Origin: Budorcas taxicolor
Taxonomy: Eukaryota > Chordata > Mammalia > Artiodactyla > Bovidae
Direction: 5' to 3'
Length of the DNA stretch: 64,000 nt
NCBI RefSeq assembly: GCF_023091745.1
Contig: NW_026292661.1
Location: 1,240,001-1,304,000 of the forward strand
The notes beneath the pieces were generated by a model. The model saw only the letters and a list, made by a program, of their open reading frames with translations, was not told where the DNA came from and ran no database searches. Made by a program: the position numbers and the translations under genes. Below are positions 1 to 9,050 of this stretch, in pieces (position 1 is the stretch's first letter; each line of letters starts with the position of its first letter).

Positions 1-40
1 CTGGAGTTCCTCTCGCCGTTCCTGTTGAGAGGGCCTCCTC
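1..40. repeat. Partial monomer at left edge (last 40 bp)
   Basis: This is the 3' end of a monomer whose remainder lies outside the window. It matches the end of the next monomer (817-856), showing that the array continues to the left. Confidence 0.97.
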
Positions 41-68
41 TTGAGATGCGACGGGAAGCCCGGGAACT

Positions 69-91
69 CTTTCCCGACGAAGCAGGGAAAG
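69..91. other. Hairpin-forming inverted repeat (one per monomer)
   Basis: CTTTCCC (69-75) and GGGAAAG (85-91) are perfect 7-base complements around a 9-base loop. An overlapping alternative stem pairs CGGGA (61-65) with TCCCG (72-76), so the two cannot form together. The motif recurs in almost every monomer at this phase; for example GAAGAAGGG near 60448 alters the loop of one copy. No function is known to me. It is not a bacterial terminator, because there is no T run and the context is a eukaryotic satellite. Confidence 0.6.
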
Positions 92-529
92 GATCCCTCA
101 TCTCGAGCTACGAGGAGGAAACGGGGCTCCTCTGGATGTGGGCGGGACCCTCGTGATTCCTCTCGAGTGGAGACGGGTATGTCGGGGAACTTCTGGATTT
201 GCACCAAGGGTGTGAAGGACCCTTTCGAAGTTCCAGAGGTGAAGTGTGATCAGCCTCGAGACGCCTCAGCGGAAATGGGCCTCATCTCGCCTGGAGGGGA
301 GAACCTCCTGGATTTTCTCGAGTTGCGGCAGGTCTTCTCGAGTTACGACGGGGACCTCAGGGACCCGCTCTGGTGGCCTCAGGAAAGACCAGTCCCCATG
401 CGAGTTGCTAGGGGACCTCTCGGGATTCCTCTCCCGTCCATGCCGGGGCCTCAGTCCTTGTGTGGAGTCGGGCCCGGAACCTGAGGATTCCTGTCCAGTG
501 TTGCCATGGATCTTGGGGTGCTTCTGAGT

Positions 530-542
530 CTCCCCAGGGGAG
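530..542. other. Short inverted repeat CTCCCC-A-GGGGAG
   Basis: Two perfect 6-base arms flank one central base. The central A is T in three related monomers (near 26647, 33990 and the matching positions of their relatives), which leaves the arms intact. The motif is present in every complete monomer I read. Its role is unknown. Confidence 0.6.
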
Positions 543-569
543 TCAGGCCTCGTCTCGAGTGGGGGCATG

Positions 570-575
570 CACGTG
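570..575. other. CACGTG palindrome 1 of 3 in the monomer (E-box word)
   Basis: This lies inside GCATGCACGTGC. CACGTG is the canonical core of bHLH factors such as USF and MYC/MAX, but binding in this satellite is not established. It is lost in the module that reads GCATGCGCGTGC (near 33206, 37286, 46261 and 47893). Confidence 0.5.
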
Positions 576-617
576 CGCTTTCCTCCCGAGCTGCAGCAGT
601 AGTGTCACGCTTCCTGT

Positions 618-623
618 CACGTG
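618..623. other. CACGTG palindrome 2 of 3 in the monomer
   Basis: This lies in TGTCACGTGGATC, 48 bp after the first. It is kept as CACGTG in the sub-family that changes the next base to give CACGTGAATC (near 27546, 34889 and 40601). Confidence 0.5.
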
Positions 624-640
624 GATCAAGGGATCTGTGG

Positions 641-692
641 CTTTCCCTCGAGGCTGTCCCTCGAGGCTTTCCCACGAGGCTTTCCCACAGGG
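641..692. repeat. Four tandem 13-bp units inside each monomer
   Basis: The units are CTTTCCCTCGAGG (641-653), CTGTCCCTCGAGG (654-666), CTTTCCCACGAGG (667-679) and CTTTCCCACAGGG (680-692). The tract occurs at this phase in every monomer. One monomer (56340-57142) has lost exactly one unit, as expected for slippage or unequal exchange between 13-bp units. The run ends next to the third CACGTG. Confidence 0.9.
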
Positions 693-698
693 CTGTGC

Positions 699-704
699 CA
701 CGTG
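699..704. other. CACGTG palindrome 3 of 3 in the monomer
   Basis: This lies in GCCACGTGCCACC, directly after the 13-bp units and 81 bp after the second palindrome. It is lost by a CpG-type change to CATGTG near 54550. Confidence 0.5.
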
Positions 705-2488
705 CCACCTTGGTGTGAGTCGATCCTCGGCGTGAAAGACGAGCCGGTGAAGGGAAAAGAGTTTCCTCTGGAATGGCCTGAGACATCTGGGGGACTCTTG
801 GAATGGTGGCACGACCCTGGAGTTCCTCTCGCCGTTCCTGTTGAGAGGGCCTCCTCTTGAGATGCGACGGGAACGCCGGGAACTCTTTCCCGACGAAGCA
901 GGGAAAGGATCCCTCATCTCGAGCTACGAGGCGGAAACGGGGCTCCTCTGGATGTGGGCGGGACCCTCGTGATTCCTCTCGAGTGGAGACGGCTAGGTCG
1001 GGGAACTTCTTGATTTGCACCAAGGGTGTGAAGGACCCTTTCGAAGTTCCAGAGGTGAGGTGTGATCAGCCTCGAGACGCCTCAGCGGAAATGGACCTCA
1101 TCTCGCCTGGAGGGGAGAACCTCCTGGATTTTCTCGAGTTGCCGCAGGTCTTCTCGAGTTACGACGGGGACCTCAGGGACCCGCTCCGGTGGCCTCAGGA
1201 AAGGTCAGTCCCCATGCGAGTTGCTAGGGGACCTCTCGGGATTCCTCTCCCGTCCATTCTGGGGCCTCAGTCCTTGTGTGGGGTCGGGGCCGGAACCTGA
1301 GGATTCCTCTCCAGTGTTGCCATGGATCTTGGGGTGCTTCTGAGTCTCCCCAGGGGAGTCAGGCCTCGTCTCGAGTGGGGGCATGCACGTGCACTTTCCT
1401 CCCGAGCTGCAGCAGTAGTGTCACGCTTCCTGTCACGTGGATCAAGGGATCTGTGGCTTTCCCTCGAGGCTGTCCCTCGAGGCTTTCCCACGAGGCTTTC
1501 CCACAGGGCTGTGCCACGTGCCACCTTGGTGTGAGTCGATCCTCGGCGTGAAAGACGAGCCGGTGAAGGGAAAAGTGGTTCCTCTGGAATGGACTGAGAC
1601 ATCTGGGGGACTCTTGGAATGGTGGCACGACCCTGGAGTTCCTCTCGCCATTCCTGTTGAGAGGGCCTCCTCTTGAGATGCGACGGGAAGCCCGGGAACT
1701 CTTTCCCGACGAAGCAGGGAAAGGATCCCTCATCTCGACCTACGAGGAGGAAACGGGGCTCCTCTGGATGTGGGCGGGACCCTCGTGATTCCTCTCGAGT
1801 GGAGACGGGTATGTCGGGGAACTTCTGGATTTGCACCAAGGGTGTGAAGGACCCTTTCGAAGTTCCAGAGGTGAGGTGTGATCAGCCTCGAGACGCCTCA
1901 GCGGAAATGGGCCTCATCTCGCCTGGAGGGGAGAACCTCCTGGATTTTCTCGAGTTGCGGCAGGTCTTCTCGAGTTACGACGGGGACCTCAGGGACCCGT
2001 TCTGGTGGCCTCAGGAAAGGCCAGTCCCCATGCGAGTTGCTAGGGGACCTCTCGGGATTCCTCTCCCGTCCATGCCGGGGCCTCAGTCCTTGTGTGGAGT
2101 CGGGGCCGGAACCTGAGGATTCCTGTCCAGTGTTGCCATGGATCTTGGGGTGCTTCTGAGTCTCCCCAGGGGAGTCAGGCCTCGTCTCGAGTGGGGGCAT
2201 GCACGTGCGCTTTCCTCCCGAGCTGCAGCAGTAGTGTCACGCTTCCTGTCACGTGGATCAAGGGATCTGTGGCTTTCCCTCGAGGCTGTCCCTCGAGGCT
2301 TTCCCACGAGGCTTTCCCACAGGGCTGTGCCACGTGCCACCTTGGTGTGAGTCGATCCTCGGCGTGAAAGACGAGCCGGTGAAGGGAAAAGAGGTTCCTC
2401 TGGAATGGACTGAGACATCTGGGGGACTCTTGGAATGGTGGCACGACCCTGGAGTTCCTCTCGCCGTTCCTGTTGAGAGGGCCTCCTC

Positions 2489-4120
2489 TTGAGATGCGAC
2501 GGGAACGCCGGGAACTCTTTCCCGACGAAGCAGGGAAAGGATCCCTCATCTCGAGCTACGAGGCGGAAACGGGGCTCCTCTGGATGTGGGCGGGACCCTC
2601 GTGATTCCTCTCGAGTGGAGACGGCTAGGTCGGGGAACTTCTTGATTTGCACCAAGGGTGTGAAGGACCCTTTCGAAGTTCCAGAGGGGAGGTGTGATCA
2701 GCCTCGAGACGCCTCAGTGGAAATGGGCCTCATCTCGCCTGGAGGGGAGAACCTCCTGGATTTTCTCGAGTTGCGGCAGGTCTTCTCGAGTTACGACGGG
2801 GAAATCAGGGACCCGCTCTGGTGGCCTCAGGAAAGGCCAGTCCCCATGCGAGTTGCTAGGGGACCTCTCGGGATTCCTCTTCCGTCCATGCTGGGGCCTC
2901 CGTCCTTGTGTGGAGTCGGGGCCGGAACCTGAGGATTCCTGTCCAGTGTTGCCATGGATCTTGGGGTGCTTCTGAGTCTCCCCAGGGGAGTCAGGCCTCG
3001 TCTCGAGTGGGGGCATGCACGTGCACTTTCCTCCCGAGCTGCAGCAGTAGTGTCACGCTTCCTGTCACGTGGATCAAGGGATCTGTGGCTTTCCCTCGAG
3101 GCTGTCCCTCGAGGCTTTCCCACGAGGCTTTCCCACAGGGCTGTGCCACGTGCCACCTTAGTGTGAGTCGATCCTCGGCGTGAAAGACGAGCTGGTGAAG
3201 GGAAAAGAGGTTCCTCTGGAATGGACTGAGACATCTGGGGGACTCTTGGAATGGTGGCACGACCCTGGAGTTCCTCTCGCCGTTCCTGTTGAGAGGGCCT
3301 CCTCTTGAGATGCGACGGGAACGCCGGGAACTCTTTCCCGACGAAGCAGGGAAAGGATCCCTCATCTCGAGCTACGAGGCGGAAACGGGGCTCCTCTGGA
3401 TGTGGGCGGGACCCTCGTGATTCCTCTCGAGTGGAGACGGCTAGGTCGGGGAACTTCTTGATTTGCACCAAGGGTGTGAAGGACCCTTTCGAAGTTCCAG
3501 AGGGGAGGTGTGATCAGCCTCGAGACGCCTCAGCGGAAATGGGCCTCATCTCGCCTGGAGGGGAGAACCTCCTGGATTTTCTCGAGATGCGGCAGGTCTT
3601 CTCGAGTTACGACGGGGACCTCAGGGACCCGCTCTGGTGGCCTCAGGAAAGGCCAGTCCCCATGCGAGTTGCTAGGGGACCTCTCGGGATTCCTCTTCCG
3701 TCCATGCTGGGGCCTCCGTCCTTGTGTGGAGTCGGGGCCGGAACCTGAGGATTCCTGTCCAGTGTTGCCATGGATCTTGGGGTGCTTCTGAGTCTCCCCA
3801 GGGGAGTCAGGCCTCGTCTCGAGTGGGGGCATGCACGTGCACTTTCCTCCCGAGCTGCAGCAGTAGTGTCACGCTTCCTGTCACGTGGATCAAGGGATCT
3901 GTGGCTTTCCCTCGAGGCTGTCCCTCGAGGCTTTCCCACGAGGCTTTCCCACAGGGCTGTGCCACGTGCCACCTTGGTGTGAGTCGATCCTCGGCGTGAA
4001 AGACGAGCTGGTGAAGGGAAAAGAGGTTCCTCTGGAATGGACTGAGACATCTGGGGGACTCTTGGAATGGTGGCACGACCCTGGAGTTCCTCTCGCCGTT
4101 CCTGTTGAGAGGGCCTCCTC
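2489..4120. repeat. Adjacent near-duplicate monomer pair
   Basis: Monomers 2489-3304 and 3305-4120 share the rare variants TCTTCCGTCC (2879 and 3695), GGCCTCCGTCC (2896 and 3712) and CAGAGGGGAGG in place of CAGAGGTGAGG. The offset is exactly 816 bp. I read this as a recent one-monomer duplication. The second copy alone has CTCGAGATGCGG near 3582. Confidence 0.8.
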
Positions 4121-4984
4121 TTGAGATTCGACGGGAAGGCCGGGAACTCTTTCCCGACGAAGCAGGGAAAGGATCCCTCATCTCGAGCTACGAGGAGGAA
4201 ACGGGGCTCCTCTGGATGTGGGCGTGACCCTCGTGATTCCTCTCGAGTGGAGACGGGTATGTCGGGGAACTTCTTGATTTGCACACAGGGTGTGAAGGAC
4301 CCTTTCGAAATTCCAGAGGTGAGGTGTGATCAGCCTCGAGATGCCTCAGCGGAAATGGGCCTGATCTCGCCTGGAGGGGAGAACCTCTTGGATTTTCTCC
4401 AGTTGCGGCAGGTCTTCTCGAGTTACGACGGGGACCACAGGGACCCGCTCTGGTGGCCTCAGGAAAGGCCAGTCCCCATGCGAGTTGCTAGGCGACCTCT
4501 CGGGATTCCTCTCCCGTCCATGCCGGGACCTCAGTCCTTGTGTGGAGTCGGGGCCGGAACCTGAGGATTCCTGTCCAGTGTTGCCATGGATCTTGGGGTG
4601 CTTCTGAGTCTCCCCAGGGGAGTCAGGCCTCGTCTCGAGTGGGGGCATGCACGTGCGCTTTCCTCCCGAGCTGCAGCAGTAGTGTCACGCTTCCTGTCAC
4701 GTGGATCAAGGGATCTGTGGCTTTCCCTCGAGGCTGTCCCTCGAGGGTTTCCCACGAGGCTTTCCCACAGGGCTGTGCCACGTGCCACCTTGGTGTGAGT
4801 CGATCCTCGGCGTGAAAGACGAGCCGGTGAAGGGAAAAGAGGTTCCTCTGGAATGGACTGAGACATCTGGGGGACTCTTGGAATGGTGGCACGACCCTGG
4901 AGTTCCTCTCGCCGTTCCTGTTGAGAAGGCCTCCTCTTGAGATGCGACGGGAAGCCCGGGAACTCTTTCCCGACGAAGCAGGGA

Positions 4985-7437
4985 AAGGATCCGTCATCTC
5001 GAGCTACGAGGAGGAAACGGGGCTCCTCTGGATGTGGGCGGGACCCTCGTGATTCCTCTCGAGTGGAGACGGCTAGCTCGGGGAACTTCTTGATTTGCAC
5101 AAAGGGTGTGAAGGACCCTTTCAAAGTTCCAGAGGTGAGGTGTGATCAGCCTCGAGACGCCTCAGCGGAAATGGGCCTCATCTCGCCTGGAGGGGAGAAC
5201 CTCCTGGATTTTCTCCAGTTGCGGCAGGTCTTCTCGAGTTACGACGGGGACCACAGGGACCCGTTCTGTTGGCCTCAGGAAAGGCCAGTCCCCATGCGAG
5301 TTGCTAGGGGACCTCTCAGGATTCCTCTCCCGTCCATGCCGGGGCCTCAGTCCTTGTGTGGAGTCGGGGCCGGAACCTGAGGATTCCTCTCCAGTGTTAC
5401 CATGGATCTTGGGGTGCTTCTGAGTCTCCCCACGGGAGTCAGGCCTCGTCTCGAGTGGGGGCATGCACGTGCGCTTTCCTCCCGAGCTGCAGCAGTAGTG
5501 TCACGCTTCCTGTCACGTGGATCAAGGGATCTGTGGCTTTCCCTCGAGGCTGTCCCTCGAGGTTTTCCCACGAGGCTTTCCCACAGGGCTGTGCCACGTG
5601 CCACCTTGGTGTGAGTCGATCCTCGGCGTGAAAGACGAGCCGGTGAAGGGAAAAGTGGTTCCCCTGGAATGGACTGAGTCATCTGGGGGACTCTTGGAAT
5701 GGTGGCACGACCCTGGAGTTCCTCTCGCCATTCCTGTTGAGAGGGCCTCCTCTTGAGATGCGATGGGAACGCCGGGAACTCTTTCCCGACGAAGCAGGGA
5801 AAGGATCCCTCATCTCGAGCTACGAGGAGGAAACGGGGCTCCTCTGGATGTGGGCGTGACCCTCGTGATTCCTCTCGAGTGGAGACGGGTATGTCGGGGA
5901 AATTCTGGATTTGCACCAAGGGTGTGAAGGACCCTTTCGAAGTTCCAGAGGTGAGGTGTGATCAGCCTCGAGACGCCTCAGCGGAAATGGGCCTCATCTC
6001 GCCTGGAGGGGAGAACCTCCTGGATTTTCTCGAGTTGCGGCAGGTCTTCTCGAGTTACGACGGGGACCTCAGGGACCCGCTCTGGTGGCCTCAGGAAAGG
6101 CCAGTCCCCATGCGAGTTGCTAGGGGACCTCTCGGGATTCCTCTCCCGTCCATGCCGGGGCCTCAGTCCTTGTGTGGAGTCGGGGCCGGAACCTGAGGAT
6201 TCCTCTCCAGTGTTGCCATGGATCTTGGGGTGCTTCTGAGTCTCCCCAGGGGAGTCAGGCCTCGTCTCGAGTGGGGGCATGCACGTGCGCTTTCCTCCCG
6301 AGCTGCAGCAGTAGTGTCACGCTTCCTGTCACGTGGATCAAGGGATCTGTGGCTTTCCCTCGAGGCTGTCCCTCGAGGCTTTCCCACGAGGCTTTCCCAC
6401 AGGGCTGTGCCACGTGCCACCTTGGTGTGAGTCGATCCTCGGCGTGAAAGACGAGCCGGTGAAGGGAAAAGAGGTTCCTCTGGAATGGACTGAGACATCT
6501 GGGGGACTCTTGGAATGGTGGCACGACCCTGGAGTTCCTCTCGCCGTTCCTGTTGAGAGGGCCTCCTCTTGAGATGCGACGGGAACGCCGGAAACTCTTT
6601 CCCGACGAAGCAGGGAAAGGATCCCTCATCTCGAGCTACGAGGCGGAAACGGGGCTCCTCTGGATGTGGGCGGGACCCTCGTGATTCCTCTCGAGTGGAG
6701 ACGGCTAGGTCGGGGAACTTCTTGATTTGCACCAAGGGTGTGAAGGACCCTTTCGAAGTTCCAGAGGGGAGGTGTGATCAGCCTCGAGACGCCTCAGCGG
6801 AAATGGGCCTCATCTCGCCTGGAGGGGAGAACCTCCTGGATTTTCTCGAGTTGCGGCAGGTCTTTTCGAGTTACGACGGGGACCTCAGGGACCCGCTCTG
6901 GTGGCCTCAGGAAAGGCCAGTCCCCATGCGAGTTGCTAGGGGACCTCTCGGGATTCCTCTCCCGTCCATTCTGGGGCCTCAGTCCTTGTGTGGAGTCGGG
7001 GCCGGAACCTGAGGATTCCTCTGCAGTGTTGCCATGGATCTTGGGGTGCTTCTGAGTCTCCCCAGGGGAGTCAGGCCTCGTCTCGAGTGGGGGCATGCAC
7101 GTGCACTTTCCTCCCGAGCTGCAGCAGTAGTGTCACGCTTCCTGTCACGTGGATCAAGGGATCTGTGGCTTTCCCTCGAGGCTGTCCCTCGAGGCTTTCA
7201 CACGAGGCTTTCCCACAGGGCTGTGCCACGTGCCACCTTGGTGTGAGTCGATCCTCGGCGTGAAAGACGAGCCGGTGAAGGGAAAAGTGGTTCCTCTGGA
7301 ATGGACTGAGACATCTGGGGGACTCTTGGAATGGTGGCACGACCCTGGAGTTCCTCTCGCCGTTCCTGTTGAGAGGGCCTCCTCTTGAGATGCGACGGGA
7401 AGCCCGGGAACTCTTTCCCGACGAAGCAGGGAAAGGA
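4985..7437. repeat. 3-monomer higher-order repeat, copy 1 (2448-bp period)
   Basis: This is the first copy of a trimer. Variants repeated exactly 2448 bp later include GGATCCGTCATC (near 4989), GGCTAGCTCGG (5071), CGTTCTGTTGG (5263), GTTACCATGG (5396), GAGGTTTTCCC (5561), CTCGCCATTCC (5725), GCGATGGG (5760) and GCCGGAAAC (near 6587). Confidence 0.85.
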
Positions 7438-9050
7438 TCCGTCATCTCGAGCTACGAGGAGGAAACGGGGCTCCTCTGGATGTGGGCGGGACCCTCGTGA
7501 TTCCTCTCGAGTGGAGACGGCTAGCTCGGGGAACTTCTTGATTTGCACAAAGGGTGTGAAGGACCCTTTCGAAGTTCCAGAGGTGAGGTGTGATCAGCCT
7601 CGAGACGCCTCAGCGGAAATGGGCCTCATCTCGCCTGGAGGGGAGAACCTCCTGGATTTTCTCCAGTTGCGGCAGGTCTTCTCGAGTTACGACGGGGACC
7701 ACAGGGACCCGTTCTGTTGGCCTCAGGAAAGGCCAGTCCCCATGCGAGTTGCTAGGGGACCTCTCAGGATTCCTCTCCCGTCCATGCCGGGGCCTCAGTC
7801 CTTGTGTGGAGTCGGGGCCGGAACCTGAGGATTCCTCTCCAGTGTTACCATGGATCTTGGGGTGCTTCTGAGTCTCCCCAGGGGAGTCAGGCCTCGTCTC
7901 GTGTGGGGGCATGCACGTGCGCTTTCCTCCCGAGCTGCAGCAGTAGTGTCACGCTTCCTGTCACGTGGATCAAGGGATCTGTGGCTTTCCCTCGAGGCTG
8001 TCCCTCGAGGTTTTCCCACGAGGCTTTCCCACAGGGCTGTGCCACGTGCCACCTTGGTGTGAGTCGATCCTCGGCGTGAAAGATGAGCCGGTGAAGGGAA
8101 AAGAGGTTCCTCTGGAATGGACTGAGACATCTGGGGGACTCTTGGAATGGTGGCACGACCCTGGAGTTCCTCTCGCCATTCCTGTTGAGAGGGCCTCCTC
8201 TTGAGATGCGATGGGAACGCCGGGAACTCTTTCCCGACGAAGCAGGGAAAGGATCCCTCATCTCGAGCTACGAGGAGGAAACGGGGCTCCTCTGGATGTG
8301 GGCGTGACCATCGTGATTCCTCTCGAGTGGAGACGGGTATGTCGGTGAAATTCTGGATTTGCACCAAGGGTGTGAAGGACCCTTTCGAAGTTCCAGAGGT
8401 GAGGTGTGACCAGCCTCGAGACGCCTCAGCGGAAATGGGCCTCATCTCGCCTGGAGGGGAGAACCTCCTGGATTTTCTCGAGTTGCGGCAGGTCTTCTAG
8501 AGTTACGACGGGGACCTCAGGGACCCGCTCTGGTGGCCTCAGGAAAGGCCAGTCCCCATGCGTGTTGCTAGGGGACCTCTCGGGATTCCTCTCCCGTCCA
8601 TGCCGGGGCCTCAGTCCTTGTGTGGAGTCGGGGCCGGAACCTGAGGATTCCTCTCCAGTGTTGCCATGGATCTTGGGGTGCTTCTGAGTCTCCCCAGGGG
8701 AGTCAGGCCTCGTCTCGAGTGGGGGCATGCACGTGCGCTTTCCTCCCGAGCTGCAGCAGTAGTGTCACGCTTCCTGTCACGTGGATCAAGGGATCTGTGT
8801 CTTTCCCTCGAGGCTGTCCCTCGAGGCTTTCCCACGAGGCTTTCCCACAGGGCTGTGCCACGTGCCACCTTGGTGTGAGTCGATCCTCGGCGTGAAAGAC
8901 GAGCCGGTGAAGGGAAAAGAGGTTCCTCTGGAATGGACTGAGACATCTGGGGGACTCTTGGAATGGTGGCACGACCCTGGAGTTCCTCTCGCCGTTCCTG
9001 TTGAGAGGGCCTCCTCTTGAGATGCGACGGGAACGCCGGAAACTCTTTCC
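7438..9050. repeat. 3-monomer higher-order repeat, copy 2 (incomplete)
   Basis: This is the second copy of the trimer, with matching variants at 7519, 7711, 7844, 8009, 8173, 8208 and near 9035. It passes into the tetramer array from about 8.5 kb. Monomer 8201-9016 already carries the tetramer markers TTCTAGAG (near 8496) and GCGTGTTGC (8560) in its second half, so it is a junction mosaic. Confidence 0.8.

Larger units (their letters stand above)
41..856. repeat. Reference monomer 1, 816 bp
   Basis: This is a complete monomer used here as the coordinate reference for internal motifs. It belongs to the class with GAAGCCCGGG near its start (a SmaI-type CCCGGG) and GGGTATGTCGG about 137 bp in. 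Other classes carry AACGCCGGG or AAGGCCGGG at the first site and GGCTAGGTCGG, GGCTAGCTCGG or GGCTAGGTAGG at the second. Single sites for BamHI (GGATCC, 91), NcoI (CCATGG, 505), SphI (GCATGC, 565) and PstI (CTGCAG, 591) recur at the same phase in nearly all monomers. By hand count it has about 49 CpGs. No frame is open through the whole unit. Confidence 0.97.

Noticed and set aside
69..91. Hairpin as a transcription terminator
   Set aside because: There is no T tract after the stem, no gene upstream, and it repeats once per satellite unit.
101..130. Possible CENP-B box in the segment ending GGAAACGGGG
   Set aside because: The A and CGGG of the 9-base core are present, but the required TTCG is not at the right distance (the bases are CGAG). 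I scanned the reference monomer on both strands and found no full match to the core TTCG-n4-A-n2-CGGG. An exact motif search over all monomers would settle it.
41..484. 147-codon open frame on the plus strand repeated in most monomers
   Set aside because: It starts at TTG, matches no family I know, is cut short by stops in several copies (for example TAG near 8499, 9314 and 12578), and overlaps equally long open frames in other phases and on the other strand. Few stops are expected in a GC-rich repeat, and copies stay alike because the repeat is homogenised, not because of protein selection.
451..1023. 190-codon open frame on the minus strand, repeated with changes
   Set aside because: It spans a monomer boundary, has an arginine/serine/proline-rich low-complexity translation, lacks recognisable domains and varies at both replacement and silent sites alike. 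816 is divisible by three, which keeps frames in register between monomers, but no frame is open through a whole unit.
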